64,000 bases of DNA from assembly GCA_038503075.1 (NCBI GenBank), contig JBCAML010000015.1, positions 992,001-1,056,000 on the forward strand, in the 5' to 3' direction. The stretch is from Gyromitra esculenta. Taxonomy: Eukaryota > Ascomycota > Pezizomycetes > Pezizales > Discinaceae. The position numbers were made by a program, and so were the translations under genes. Below, piece by piece: positions 34,050 to 48,640 of this stretch; positions within the stretch are counted from its first letter, which is position 1, and each line of letters begins with the position of its first letter. The notes under the pieces are model-generated. The model saw only the letters and a list, made by a program, of their open reading frames with translations. It made no database searches and was not told the DNA's origin.

Positions 34050-35904
34050 TTGTGTTTTGGGACGATTTGTATGTATGTATGTATGTATGTATATGGGATG
34101 AATGTAGTGCGAGAAAGAGGCGAGGGAAGAGGAAGTAGATGTAGATATGTAATAACGTGTAGACTAATTATCTCTTATTCCAATTTTGAAATCTGCTCGT
34201 GTGCTCTTCAGATGTTTCCCTCCCACACGCAACTAAAGGGGCGACGAGGGGGGGAGAGGGATATATGAGGGTTTAGCTGTATGTGAAAGCGTCAAGTTGG
34301 TCGTAGAGGCTTTCACGCCGTCACTTCACTTCGCGCTGACTTTTCGAAACGGTTGATCGACAGCTGGTTCGTGACTCGTAACCACCAGGAGACTGCTATT
34401 TGCAGGGAACGAGAGGGCGGACAAATCTATTCTCGGCCGTGGATTCTGAAACATATCAAGGAGAAGCTTTTGGTGGGGCGGGAGAATGCTTGGCGGAATA
34501 CATGCTGGTCAGCGGTCCCTGCCGCTGGCTCTGGGGCTTTGGGACCGCCAATCAATGTCACCGGACCGGATATGTGGTTATCAGTTTCTTGCACCAGCAA
34601 CTCGTTCTAGGCGAGATTGCGATTGTGATTCTTATCCAGGCTATCTTGATCATGGGAAAACACACCTAAGTACCCCGCCGGGGCAGTGCTCATGCTCGCG
34701 TGCTATTTACGTTCCTGGAGAAACCTTAAAGTTCAGCCCACGGAACCTACCGGGCTACCGACCTCTTTAAACTCACTAGAGAACCAAAGTTTGAAAGTGC
34801 CAAGATTCCATAGCTTGTATGAGAACCTCCCAGAGCGCTACGTCTTCCCAGCCAGAGAACTGCGCCAGTGCTGACATCGCCGTCTCTACTTTTCATTAAA
34901 AAAGACCAGGCATAAAGTAAGGAAGAAACAGCCCAGATGCAGGTCTCTTGCAGAGAAAAAACAAGTAAAGCAAGGGATAAAGATCGAGAAAGTATTTATA
35001 GGGCTACAGAACCCTTGGAGCTAACCTACGTGATCAAGCCACATTCCACGTCCTAACTGGTTATAAGCTCATCGAGGAATATCCAATGTACGACTGTGTA
35101 AAGTAGAATAGCAAAAAGAAATTATGTTGAGCTTTTCTCATAAAGTAAAGGGTTTTTGACCAATCAAACTCTAGAATTGATAATGATATACGAGATAAGC
35201 TCGTCTTTCCCTGCTAATATTTATGGTATCAATGAGACTATTCCTGGATGCTTACACCAAGCCCAACTATGCAGGCTGGTAGCATTCCAGAGCTATGACT
35301 GTATCGAGGTTTATCGCCTCAACACTAAGGACAATATCAACCCAGCGATTCGTGTTCTGCCACAAAAGAACAACCTCAACAATTCATATTCCCCTCAACG
35401 CCTTTCTCAGCAGAAAATAAGATATATCATCTCAGTTGTGTCCCAAAAAATCGATTCGTCTCACCACTATAGCCAACTTAGCAACTACGAGTTTTTTTCC
35501 CATCTATACACTCTTTGCAGTGACCGAAGAACAATAAGCCTGTACCACGAGAGAGGAGAGCATATAACTCATAGGATATTATCTACAGATTATAAGAAAT
35601 CACCATACTTTTATTTCTGCGGACTAGGAAAGGAAAAAGAGGAGAAAAAACGCCGCCATGAGAAACCTCGCCTTCAGTCCCCCACCTCGCCTTCAGTTTA
35701 TAGTTTCCATCAAGTGCGACGTGAGATGCAATGTAGTGACGTAGAGTTGATAGTCGGAAAAGGCAAGGGAAAAAAGTGATGGAATAGAGATGATAACGGG
35801 AACGAAACACACAACACAGCCCCCGCCCAACAAACACAACCCTAAAAGAACAATGGTCTAAAAAAAATTGCACACAAATGTATCCATTTACTTTAGGCTA
35901 AAGC
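34050..35904. other. Intergenic; (GTAT)n microsatellite; no gene recognised
   Basis: About 1.85 kb between the Sec2-like start and the XDJ1 stop. A (TATG)n run sits at about 34069-34096, just upstream of the Sec2-like start. A 207-codon plus-strand open frame (35156-35779, non-ATG start in the open stretch) has no recognisable domain and is not called a gene. Confidence 0.45.
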
Positions 35905-37561
35905 CTAAGATTGGGCACATTGCGGCTGTCCATCAGCTTCGTCGTCGTCTTCGTCATCGTCGACCCACGCACCGCCCGGATGTCCATCCTCCGCAGAACC
36001 AAACTAGATTTTCACGACACAATCAGTAAATCGCCATCAACCCGCGCAGAGACAGAAGGGTAAGAAAGGTAGAGTGAATATCACGGGATCACCCACATCC
36101 TCGATATCCGCATTAGGATCATATTCCACCTCGTCTATGTGCTCAACCTTTATTTCCTCCTCTTTTATCTCCGGAAGCACTTTGCGAATTGCTGTAACAT
36201 CCGGGTTCCAGCCATCTTCGGGGAACTCAATTTCTACAACAAGATATAGGTCTCCTTTTGTATCCCCTTTCTTATGTGGCATGCCCTCACCCTTAACCTT
36301 CAGGATTTGCCCGGGTTTCAGAACTTTCCCTCGAGGATGAGTGATGTGGATTCCTCGCCCATCTAGATGTTTAAGCACCACCCTCGAAAACCCGGTTAAA
36401 GCGTCTGCTAGACAAATCGTTAACGGTGCGGTCAAATCTGCCCCAGCCCTCGCAAAAATTTCATGTTCCTTCTCCTCCAACACCATGATGATATTCCCGG
36501 TCTCGATATCCGGTGCCTCATCAGCCTCACCCTCAAGGACGATCTTGTCTCCCTCTTTGGATCCGCGGGGGATGTAGATTTCAAGGACCTTTTTTTCTTC
36601 AGTCACGCAAGCGCCTTTGCATTTACGGCAACGATCCTTATCACGGTAAGTCTGCCCAGTACCAGCACAGGAGCCGCAGGGAACGGATTCTTGTGTGACC
36701 AGTCCTCGGCCAATCTGACGGAGATTTTGATTGAATCCACGGCCAGAACAGGTCGCACATTTTTTAGGTTTAGCTTTATCTTTACCGCCGGAGCTAGAAA
36801 AGATCAAAAACTCGGATTAGAGATGTCCCCCCTCCTCGATATACTAAGGGGATAGAACTTACCCTTTGCAGTTCGAACACAGAACGTTCCTGGTGCTGGC
36901 CAGCTTTACCGTCTTCCCCTTATACAGCTCCTCCAGGCTGACCTCATATTCCTGCACCATATCCTTCCCTCTCTGTTTCCTCTTTGGCCCTCTTCCGCCA
37001 GCTCCCATATCCGGCATCCCCGGCATCCCGCCCATGCCGGGAAACCCACCGCCACCCATTCCACCCATAAACATCTGGCTCAGCAAGTCCTCAAGGTCAA
37101 CCTCGCCGTCCATACCTCCTGGGCCGCCGGGTGCAAAGTCAGCCATGCCGAACCGGTCGTAGCGGGCACGCTTGTCTTCATCATGGAGGATCTCGTAGGC
37201 CTGCGAAATGGCCTTGAATCGGTGCTCGGCTTCTTCTCGGTCTGCTTCAGGAACCTTGTCGGGATGTGACGATAACGCTGCCTGTTGATTGAGATGAAAT
37301 GTTAGTTAGAATACATTATAGTAGACTTAGCGAAGAGCAGACATGTACCAAATGTTAAATGGTGGGAAGCAAGAAGATACGAACTTTATGATAGGCCTTC
37401 TTGATCTCGACTTTGGTGGCACCGGCTTCGACGCCGAGAACCTCGTAAAGGTCTATTGACTCTGCTGAACCGTTCACTGTAGGACGAGGACATTATTTAG
37501 CATGGGTCTCAAAAAAGGTTTGTGTTTGAAGCAACAGATGGATTTCTCGGGAGTGCTTACT
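35905..37561 (-). CDS. XDJ1: Type I Hsp40/DnaJ co-chaperone, Xdj1-like
   Basis: Exons at 37476-37385, 37281-36863, 36793-36085 and 36003-35905 give 439 residues if the start ATG is split by an intron (A at 37561, TG at 37476; donor GTAAGC, acceptor CTACAG). The J domain reads [13 protein letters not shown] with HPD in [11 protein letters not shown] Gly/Met-rich linker follows ([14 protein letters not shown]), then a four-repeat zinc finger ([28 protein letters not shown]) and client-binding beta domains. The last exon ends in Asp/Glu repeats and QPQCAQS. The terminal CAQS is a CaaX-type box, so farnesylation and membrane attachment are plausible. Xdj1 works with Hsp70 in protein delivery to mitochondria. 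It is divergent from MSE1 with about 535 bp between. Confidence 0.88.
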
Positions 37562-40329
<2,768 letters not shown>

Positions 40330-40524
40330 GTTGATATCTGGAAGAAAGCTTAGATTGTAATTTTACTGTTAGATAGAATGTAAATATAGGTAGTATTATA
40401 TAATCTCTTCTCATAGGAGTTTTTTTTCTGTCATAGAATGTCACTCGGTTAGCTTTCTACGTAAAAACGTTTGGGAGAGCTTCCTAATATGTGGCGGATC
40501 AGTATGTAAACTGGGAGCTGGAAA
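40330..40524. other. MSE1 3' flank
   Basis: AT-rich sequence after the MSE1 stop, up to the TGTTGG end of the diverged LTR relative. Nothing else was recognised. Confidence 0.4.
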
Positions 40525-40767
40525 TGTTGGATATATGGGATATGCCTATAGGGCCCCTAGGGTTCGCGTTCTCCGATGGTATACCGGTTCGGCTAGAAGC
40601 TTTAGCTACTATGGGAGTTCCTTGGGCCGATCTATTCGGTGCCCAAAGAATTCTTATAGCCCGGCTTCTATGGCTCTATAGAGAGTATATATAGCACCTG
40701 CTTTGCTTGTATCTCGTTCGGTATCCTAAGCTCAAATAATATTCGATCGTGGTCTAAGACTCTAACA
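40525..40767 (-). mobile_element. Diverged LTR related to the 271-bp solo LTR family S1
   Basis: Starts TGTTGGATATATGGGATAT, the reverse complement of the S1 end, and shares the central TGGGCCGATCTATTCGGTGC block and a TCTATAGAGAGTATATATA segment with the copies at 18558 and 45841. It runs to about TCTAACA at 40767. No target duplication could be matched (GGAAA before, GGTTC after), so one boundary may be wrong or the copy is old. Confidence 0.6.
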
Positions 40768-42236
40768 GGTTCGAGAGGCAGGGACTCAAGTTGTATATAC
40801 ATATAGGCTTAAAGAGATACGAAATGGCTGCTCTATAATCAATTTACTATCGATCGATCACTATTAGTACAGCAAAAAAGGGATTAAGATACCTCAAACC
40901 TTCCAGATAACACTGACTTCTGTTATAGTAGATATAGCATGACTCATCCGGTTCTAAATTTAACTGTTTGTAAGTATTTAAACTACTTTGCGTGAACTTA
41001 TCGTATCCTCACCGAAACCTGCACGAACTGTCGTGGATAGATTATCATCGACTATTCCCAGGGCAAGAAGTACGCTCTCTAAGATATACTTATTATGCAC
41101 TTGTCGATTAGATAGCTGTAGGGAGAGTTACTCATTTTCGAAAAGCATCTGTTTTATTGCTTGTAATTGGTTGGCCTCTTATAGTTTGTCTCGAGCCTGT
41201 CCCAATTTGGCTTAGCTTGTTTATGTAATTACTTCACCAAGCCGTTGGTGGTTCGAGACAATCTTATAGTAGCTAAAAGCTAGCACTAAGTTACATGTAT
41301 ATTCATTACAATGGTTTGACTAACTGGAAAAAAAAACTCTATCGTGATATAAATATTCTAATTGGTATCTGGCTAGAGGGTAGCTGCAGCTGTGCGTTGT
41401 TGTTTTCAGGACCAGAATAACAGTTTCGTTCAACTTCTCCTCTTGAGGCCCACCAAGGTAGAACTGGTGAGGCTTATTCCTAGAAGCCGATTATATAACA
41501 CTTAAGAAGACTAGGTTGTTCAAGTATGGCAAGATCTCTATCAATCAACTCATGGGATTGATATCGCGCTGTAAGCGTAAGGCCAATTCAAGGAGTCTCT
41601 GTTCTGGCGGGTCTCTGAACCCCTGAAAGACTAGTTGCATAGAGATTACTGCTCGATGCGGCCTGGTGTCTAAACGCTACTGAAGTGAATTCTCTACTCC
41701 AAATCCAGAGACAATTTCATTCATTACCAAACCCCATCCCCCCACCGGGATAGGTGGGGTAGGGTGAATTCCAACAGACATCTAACAACGCAGAGAATTA
41801 TGAATTGTAATATAGAAAGGATGAAATAAAAATGAAAAGAGCAGGATAGAAATATGCTCAGAAAATAATCAGCACCCAAGATACTGCCCTATGTGTTTTC
41901 GAGAGCTAATGCCAACACATTCCTCGATCGAAAGCTTGTGCGATGAGCTGTGCGGTGGAGAGGGTCGTACGGCGTGATTAGAATCGGGATCTCTTCTAGA
42001 AGATCGCCAGATCTCCCACCCTGGTAAATGTGGGGTACGCCAGATCGCTGGATTGTGAAGTTGTGGAGAGTCCAGACTTTGGAGCGAACAGGTCGCGGCC
42101 CCCTTTTCAGTGGTGCCACGGACTTTACCGCCAACGCTAAGCGCGGCCCGCATATTCTTGGCATGGGTCGACAACACCGCAACGACAACAACTTCAAAAT
42201 CAGGCTTCATGAGCGCTTCCATGAACACCTTCAGAA
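40768..42236. other. Intergenic, possibly decayed retroelement sequence
   Basis: About 1.5 kb with many stops on all frames. Its position directly after an LTR-like end suggests an old internal retroelement region, but I recognise no gag or pol motif. Open frames at 41869-42285 overlap the next gene on the opposite strand and look like shadows. Confidence 0.35.
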
Positions 42237-44597
42237 ATGCTGAGGTCTCGGAATCTCGACCGCACAAGCCGCGATTCCCTGTCATCAGAGTACTTCTCAG
42301 AGCAGTCCCCGGATGGTATGATGCGTTCTGTTGTGCAGTTTTTTGGGTTCTCGCTAATGTCTCTAGATCTTACCCTCCTCAATCGCTTCAACACGCTACT
42401 CTGTTCTGTCAACCTCCCTAAACTGACAAACATCCTCGATGCAACACCTTCACTCTTAATCGTCCTGTACGAGTCGATCCCGCCCTTCCAGCGAGTCCCG
42501 TATGTAGATGCCTCGGCGGTCGGTTTTGGTGCTCGGTTGAGAAACATGAAATTGCTCGTGGGAAGCATCGCCAGCGGCAAATATGGATTATTGACTAAGG
42601 AAATGAGAGATAAGCTGGAGGAGCTAGATTTGCGAAAATTTTGTGAGAAAGACGTGGATTCCATGAGGGATGTGGTTGGGATCATCGTTCAGGTTGGAGA
42701 AAGAGGACGAGCAACCATGACAGGTTCTGAGACGCCAAAGAAGAACAAGGAGTCTGAGCTGGCCAAGACACCGAGACTAAAGACTAGGACGGGAAGAATT
42801 CCTGGAAACGATTTAGAGCGCACTCCAACACCGAGGAAGCGGCGGCCAGTGCTCGTGCTACCAACAACCAAGATCGAAAGCAGTGGATCTTCGGCGGACG
42901 AAAAAGACTCGGGATGGGAAGGGAGTACTTTTGGGATTTTCTCACAGAGGAGCCAAGAGGATAATAACCAAGATGGGATCACTAGTGCAAATACTTCTTC
43001 CCGAAGGGCAGACCAAAGGTCAAGAACGGTTGCTGGAATGTCTCGTTCCTCTTCGCGGGCGGCCTCTTCATCGGCTTCTTTTTCGCCAATATCACCAAGT
43101 TTTCTAGCACGCTTTTCTTCTCGAGCCAGTGCTAATTCCGATATTTTACCTGCGCCTCCACCGTATTCTGAAGAGGATGAGCAAGGTGAAACCCACGAAG
43201 AAGATAGTTTTAAGACTCCCAGGCAGCGAGAGATAGCACGCGGAATTGATATTACCCCAAAAGCAACGCCTGTGAAAAGATTATTTGCGGAACGCGCTCA
43301 GCAGCGTGATGCTAAGGTTGATCGCTTTGGGGACAAACTACTCCCGTCTAAAAAGGAGGATGGAGATGGATATAATCAAGAGTCGGAGTCAATGGGCCGA
43401 AATGGATCGATTGTCATGGCAGAAGAAGAGATATACTCTGACAGAGTGGTAAAGGATGGAGGTGACAAAGACGAGGAAGAGAAAAGCCAGGGTACTTGGG
43501 TCACCGAAGACGAATCTGGAGCCGAGTCTCGACGTTCTATCCCTTCGCTGGCGAAGGAAAGTGTCCTCGATAGTGGGTCTAGGAAAATATCTACCCCAAT
43601 AAGAGCACTCAGATTGGATGTGGATGGAGCAGCATATGTCCCTCTGCCACTATCGCGACCTACTTCTCCAGTATCAACACCATACTCCAAAATAGGAAAT
43701 GGTTTTTCATCCAAGTCATCTCTTCCATTTCCTCTGTCGCTGTTGAGAACTATGCACTGGGCGACGAGTCTCCCAACTCCACCGCTTTCTCCAAACACCC
43801 AGAGAGCACAAAAAATGCATTCTCAGTCGGCAACTTCCACCCATACCCCAAAAACCCCTTCACGGACACTCAAGCCACGAAAACTAATCACTGCTAGCCC
43901 ATCATCCTCAGCTATAAACAAAAAGCGGGGTTTAGGCAGAGGGGGCAACGCTAGCGGATCGCCTGCCACTCCTAGAAAGGTTTCAGGAAAGTCAGACCTC
44001 GCGGTGGAAGTACCAGAGGACGATCGGAATGAATGGATTTCTATTGATTCCCGCGAATTATCATCTAGGATAACCTCGGAACGGAGCAAATTCTCGCAAA
44101 CATCTGAAGACGAGCGAAACCAGTTACCACTATCCTTCGCCACAACCTTAGTCCAATATGAACCGGACGAAATAATCTCCAACGGATATTCGCAAGACAT
44201 TTATGGAAACGATAGAGACACTGGTAGCGAAACGGATAATGACTCGGATGATCGAACAACCTTGTACTCGGTATCGACTGTATCTTGGGGAGAAGACGAT
44301 CCATTCACCGCCGCGCTTCGCCTCAAACGGCAAATTGCCTCTGAGAAATTGAAGGAAGTTGAGCAAAGTTTCAGTGACGAAATCGAGCGCAAGCGAATGG
44401 GAGCTCCTGGGACCAGTGTAGCGGACAGATTAAAGTGGAGAATATTAGCGGAAGATGATGTAGACGACGACTCGACTGATTCGGATGGAGGTTTAACTGA
44501 TGTCGAAGAGGAATTGAGAGTACTGGAGGAAATTGGAAGAAAAGAATCGATTAGACAAGGGTTTTTACTACAGAGGTTGATGGAGAGGGGACCATGA
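42237..44597 (+). CDS. CEP95-like protein with N-terminal NN-CH (DUF5745-type) domain
   Basis: The start at 42237 and a 51-nt intron (42316-42366, GTATGA...CTCTAG, branch GCTAATG; multiple of three, so the frame is open through it) give about 769 residues. Residues ~26-135 contain LLNRFNTLLCSVNLPKL, ATPSLLIVLYESI, RNMKLLVGSIAS and a FCEKDVDSMRDVVGIIVQV helix. This is the pattern of the calponin-homology-like NN-CH domain known from centrosomal CEP95. The rest is a long, Ser/Pro/Glu-rich, probably disordered region with TPxR-type motifs (PKATPVKRLF, ATPRK), followed by a C-terminal helical segment (LKRQIASEKLKEVEQSF). A spindle-pole or microtubule role is inference from the domain; nothing else in the window supports it. 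An upstream exon cannot be excluded. Confidence 0.65.
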   Translation: MLRSRNLDRTSRDSLSSEYFSEQSPDGMMRSVVQFFGFSLMSLDLTLLNRFNTLLCSVNLPKLTNILDATPSLLIVLYESIPPFQRVPYVDASAVGFGARLRNMKLLVGSIASGKYGLLTKEMRDKLEELDLRKFCEKDVDSMRDVVGIIVQVGERGRATMTGSETPKKNKESELAKTPRLKTRTGRIPGNDLERTPTPRKRRPVLVLPTTKIESSGSSADEKDSGWEGSTFGIFSQRSQEDNNQDGITSANTSSRRADQRSRTVAGMSRSSSRAASSSASFSPISPSFLARFSSRASANSDILPAPPPYSEEDEQGETHEEDSFKTPRQREIARGIDITPKATPVKRLFAERAQQRDAKVDRFGDKLLPSKKEDGDGYNQESESMGRNGSIVMAEEEIYSDRVVKDGGDKDEEEKSQGTWVTEDESGAESRRSIPSLAKESVLDSGSRKISTPIRALRLDVDGAAYVPLPLSRPTSPVSTPYSKIGNGFSSKSSLPFPLSLLRTMHWATSLPTPPLSPNTQRAQKMHSQSATSTHTPKTPSRTLKPRKLITASPSSSAINKKRGLGRGGNASGSPATPRKVSGKSDLAVEVPEDDRNEWISIDSRELSSRITSERSKFSQTSEDERNQLPLSFATTLVQYEPDEIISNGYSQDIYGNDRDTGSETDNDSDDRTTLYSVSTVSWGEDDPFTAALRLKRQIASEKLKEVEQSFSDEIERKRMGAPGTSVADRLKWRILAEDDVDDDSTDSDGGLTDVEEELRVLEEIGRKESIRQGFLLQRLMERGP

Positions 44598-45840
44598 GGA
44601 ATGTTTTTATGCTATTGTATGCGTTATGATCACGATTAAACGAATGTGTACATTGGGTTTCTTTGCTGATATTTGGGTTGGGCTTTGTGCAGTACATGTA
44701 TTTATATCACGTTTGCTACGATTTGATACCAATCAACGAATCAACAAATTCATTACGGCTTTTTTTATTTTGACTCTCTGGAGATTTCCCTAAAATCGTA
44801 GATAATCTCCGTGCAGACTAAATGTCGGATTTCGAAAGGGCATAGCGACCAAAAATTGCCCAAAGTAATAGAGGGCCAAAACCATGCATGGTGAAAAGGC
44901 TGTATTTCCATATTGTAGTAATACTAATCTCCGGCGACCCTAGTCAATAGAAACAAAACTAACAAACCCTACCACATACCGTCTAAACGATAGGAGTAAG
45001 AACCCTACCCTAGTCCTTGGGGTACATCCGCTCACTATACATAAGTATTCACTAACACCTAGAGTCTTAATCCTACATTACCAGCTTTTATAATCGATGG
45101 TTCCCTTCTAATCCGCCGTTTGTGGCCTGATAATAACAGCAGTATTTTCTACACTTGCACAGCAGCCAAAGAACAACGAACGTTAGAATCAGAAATACAA
45201 GCAAAGAACCCCGTCGTGCCGAAAACCTACGAGTTAATCACCCTCTCTAGACCATCAAGTCGGCAAGCAAGAGGTAAATGAAGCCAACAGGAACAAGATC
45301 GAACCTTACGAAAACGAAACACTCAAAAAGTCCAATCAGATCACCCAAAAGCCGAACGCTAAATGCCAAACTCCCAACTGATAGTACCCCAACCTTGACA
45401 ACATGTTAGATGCGACGAGGACACACGGGGGCAAACCCTCCACCTAGCCAAGATCTGGTCTCGTCAATAGCCTCTTGCTCCGGATGGCCGGTGCCCCTAC
45501 CACGCCACAACTGAGGTCCGAGCCCAAGCTCGCTATGCGTACCCCTGCATAGGTCCATCAACGAATACGTGAAGGAATGGGGGGGTGATGGTATTTATAT
45601 CGATGGAATTACGCCAAGACAATTTTACTGACGCTTAGCGTTGGAATTCGGGTTGGAATATATTCTATGGATGGTAATATTCCTGCTGCAGGAAGCTATG
45701 TAATGATACTGGTACAATAATCTTTACTGACTGGGAATACATCCGCTAAGTTATCGCCTGCTAGCTGTGCTATACTTGTAGTCTGAACTACGGACATAGT
45801 TAGAGCATCTTTCACCTAGAAAATACGCAGGTTTTAACCA
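44598..45840. other. Intergenic, nothing recognised
   Basis: About 1.2 kb of AT-rich sequence after the CEP95-like gene, ending at the AACCA target duplication (45836-45840) of the second S1 solo LTR. No coding, RNA or repeat feature was identified. Confidence 0.45.
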
Positions 45841-46111
45841 TGTTGAAATAATGAATAGATCTGATATATTGATTGTCCAGTAAACTGGAGAAGAGAAAAC
45901 AGAATAGACGAATGGGAGAAGAGCTCCATATATATACTCCCTATGGAGTCGTATATAAACAGGTTTATGGGGGCTCTTTGGGCGCCGAATAGATCGGCCC
46001 GAGCAACCCCCTTTAGCAGTATAGACCATACCGAACGTCTTCGGTATCCCGAGTAGTGACGTACCAAATGAGACACTAGGAAGCCTATGGATATATACCA
46101 TATATCCAACA
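45841..46111 (+). mobile_element. Solo LTR, 271 bp (family S1), perfect 5-bp target duplication
   Basis: Same length, orientation and nearly the same sequence as the copy at 18558-18828 (TGTTGAAATAATG ... ATATATCCAACA). AACCA is duplicated on both sides (45836-45840 and 46112-46116). The open frames on its minus strand are by-products of the repeat and are not genes. Confidence 0.92.
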
Positions 46112-46419
46112 AACCACGTGGTTAAAGAATCATCACGGAGGCTGATTCGTAGCAACATCCCACCTCAATCCAAGGTACGAGTGACTGGTCGTGACTTTAA
46201 TTGAATAGCAAAACCGCAAAAATATGCAAAGCGGATTCGGATGAGGGGGATGTAAAGAGAGAAACGAAGGTTGAGGGAACGATACGTGGCGGCTTAGGAG
46301 CCGGAGGACAAGGAACGTGAATGCGTTTCGAATATTAATGTATATATCTAGGGACCTGCATTCATTGATATGGTGTTGATTTGGACTTGGCATCAATTAA
46401 TGTGAACCCGAAAAAATTG

Positions 46420-46500
46420 TGATTGCGCCCGGGTTCGAACCGGGGACCTCCTGTGAACCGTCTGTGAGACAGATGTGATAACCAACTACACCACGCAACC
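46420..46500 (-). tRNA. tRNA-Val(CAC) with a short intron
   Basis: On the minus strand the acceptor stem GGTTGCG pairs with CGCAATC, followed by A73. GTGTAGTTGGTTATCAC is the D-arm. The anticodon arm is TCTGT / CT CAC A / intron of about 7 nt / C / ACAGG. The T-arm CCCGG-TTCGAAC-CCGGG is perfect. The fold matches fungal tRNA-Val. Total length is 81 nt including the intron; CCA is not encoded. Confidence 0.88.
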
Positions 46501-46639
46501 AGCCGATGTTTACGCCGCATAGGTCACATGTCTTTGTGCTGATGAAGGCGGCGAAATAGTGCTCTTAGCACCGCTATCGCGCCTGAGAATGAACCTACCC
46601 TCTTCCATCCACGCTACACGACCTGTTGATCATCCTGTA

Positions 46640-47050
46640 TTTCACAGATTAAAGATCAGGAACAGGGTTAGGGTTTTCGGTTGTAGTTTGGGAAGGATTA
46701 TGCAGGGATTTTCATAATATCTTTGTATTTCGGTTGTTGTTGGGTATTGGTTGTTGTGTGGGAAAGCGGGGTATTTAAGTGATGGATTTTGGTGGTTCTT
46801 TGTCTCTTTCTTTCTCTTTTCTTAAGTAACGTTCTTACTTTACTTCTACTGTATTGGTTTAATATCACTTCGATTCTACCTCAGAATCCTCACTGTCACT
46901 GTCCACTTTCGCTGCACTTATCTCGCCTTGAGATAGACCCTACGTAGAACCTGTAGAAACTTCGTACTTTCTATCCCTTCCTTCCTGGTCAAAGTAGCTC
47001 TGCCCACCTTTAGAGATACTGAAGGGCTTAGCAAGAAGAGAACCGTGAGA
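46640..47050 (+). mobile_element. LTR copy 1 of the ~410-bp family (C1), solo, with target duplication
   Basis: Begins TTTCACAGATT and ends ACCGTGAGA. A TATA-like TATTTAAG and a TTAAGTAACGTTCT block lie inside, shared with all copies below. CTGTA is duplicated at 46635-46639 and 47051-47055. Orientation is opposite to most other copies. Confidence 0.88.
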
Positions 47051-47124
47051 CTGTATGTCTAACATAGAACTAGACTAGAACAGTCTAAAGATCCTTTCAA
47101 AAATTATACATCTCAGCACTAGAC

Positions 47125-47577
47125 TTTCATGGATGGTTGTTTCGTTGGTTGGTTAGGTACATGGGTACTTGGTTGTCAAGTGTTGTTGTTATTTCTTTAC
47201 GTTTTCTTTAGTTTCTTTTGTGATGAGTCATAAGTTTGTCATGGGGGAATTGGATGATGGATATATAAGCGAAGGGCTTCCCCTCCTTGTTGTGTTTTCT
47301 CTTCTCCTTTCTTTAAGCAACGTCTTCTATTGCCAATTTACTTGTATCCTACAATACAAGTCAGGATTCTCATATAATCCTTCGTCACCTCCGTGATACC
47401 CTTCATTGTATCACGTCACTACATCAAACGTAGTTTCGCCGTCGGAGTCATCATAACTCCCCCTCATCGTAGAGCCTGTGGAATTGTCGCCTAATTCCTC
47501 GTTGTTAGTTCTCATTCAAGTAGCACTGCTTACCTTTGGGGATACCAAAGGGCTTGACGAGATCTCACTCCTTGAGA
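47125..47577 (+). mobile_element. LTR copy 2 of family C1 (453 bp), solo, with target duplication
   Basis: Begins TTTCATGGATGG, has TATATAAGCG and TTTAAGCAACG inside, and ends CTCACTCCTTGAGA. TAGAC is duplicated at 47120-47124 and 47578-47582. It lies 74 bp after copy 1 in the same orientation. Confidence 0.88.
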
Positions 47578-47715
47578 TAGACGCATTCATAGATAATCAC
47601 TCGAAGTCCTGGTATCTCCTTCAGTCACCACCTCAATTACCGTACTGTCTCAGATATAGTGAACAAGGTCATAGTATTAGAAAAAACAGACTGATCGACT
47701 ATGTCTTAGGGTCTA

Positions 47716-48052
47716 TGTAAGACCGGTACTTCTTACCGCACAGGAAATCTCCAAGAAGCTTTAGATAACAATCTAGACGCTATAACCTGTCCGGTTGCTA
47801 TCCGCAACACAATACACAGGCGCAAGTCCTAACTGCTTCTTATGAACTGCTAAAAGATAACCGTAGGGTTCAAAGTAGGGATCGAGCAAAGTTCCGTGAA
47901 GAACTTCCAATAGTAAGGTTTTAATAACTAACGCTGAAGGGCCAAGGCTCATGTCGAGATAAAAGGAATTCACAAGTAAAAGAGTAAATTGCATGGAAGT
48001 AATTTTGCTAGAAACAATATAATATTGATAAGGCTCGTTCTTCGTCGCTAAT
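47716..48052 (-). mobile_element. Truncated LTR of the chromovirus seen at 52069-59321
   Basis: Read on the minus strand, this matches the second half of the 3' LTR at 58613-59321, from about GCGACGAAGAACGAGCC to the terminal GGTCTTACA. The first half is missing at 48052, where unrelated sequence begins. Confidence 0.8.
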
Positions 48053-48640
48053 GATCCGACTCAGAGTTTACATCCACTGCGAGAGTATTTATAATGCCTC
48101 CTCTCTACTATGTTTGGGTGTAGTGTGGTGTAGAGGCGCTAACTACTATGACAACATGAAACCACTTCGCCTTATCTTCATACCCGATACCCCATTGAGT
48201 TCCCTGATCCCGATCCGCGATTCTCCGAGCAGTATGCATGTCGGTAACACGGGAGTTACGTATTCGTCTTCATTGCGTTCGTCTCTTCGAGACGATCATT
48301 TCGCCTATCCGAATCGTCGCAGAAGATTGCGTTCCCTTATCTTTGTCACCGTAACTCCGCCGCTGGTCCGATTCGCAATCCGTTTGAACCACAGCGAAGC
48401 CAGACACTTCCCCTACATACCCTCCGGGTCCCATTCCGCCGGACGGTTTTGCTTGACGGCCTAGGGGTTACTTTTGCCCTCCGGGACAGGTCTTTTCTGG
48501 TGCTGTCCCCCCTTCTCCAAATACTATACCTACTAGAAGGATTGGAGGCAGGGTAACAGGCTCCAGTCCCGATCCGGAAGGTGCTAAAGTAGGGTAACTC
48601 CAAAGATAGGGTAACTCCAGGGCCAGGAACTCCTTCAAAA
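48053..48640. other. Unrecognised sequence between LTR fragment and protease remnant
   Basis: About 590 bp with frequent stops on the minus strand after the protease remnant. No retroelement or host motif was recognised. An apparent plus-strand open frame at 48051-48464 is not supported. Confidence 0.35.

Noticed and set aside
35156..35779. 207-codon plus-strand open frame
   Set aside because: No ATG at the open start, no recognisable domain, low-complexity Lys/Glu end; overlaps an opposite frame.
40768..40800. GGTTCGAG-containing stretch as a possible tRNA T-arm
   Set aside because: No matching acceptor or anticodon arm can be formed around it.
41869..42285. Minus-strand open frame overlapping the CEP95-like start
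   Set aside because: No motif; it overlaps the 5' end of a better supported gene and looks like a shadow.
45751..46158. Minus-strand open frames over the second S1 LTR
   Set aside because: The same sequence occurs as a 271-bp repeat with target duplications; the frames are by-products of the LTR.
48051..48464. 137-codon plus-strand open frame in the retroelement cluster
   Set aside because: No motif; it begins at a truncated LTR boundary and is antisense to sequence following the protease remnant.
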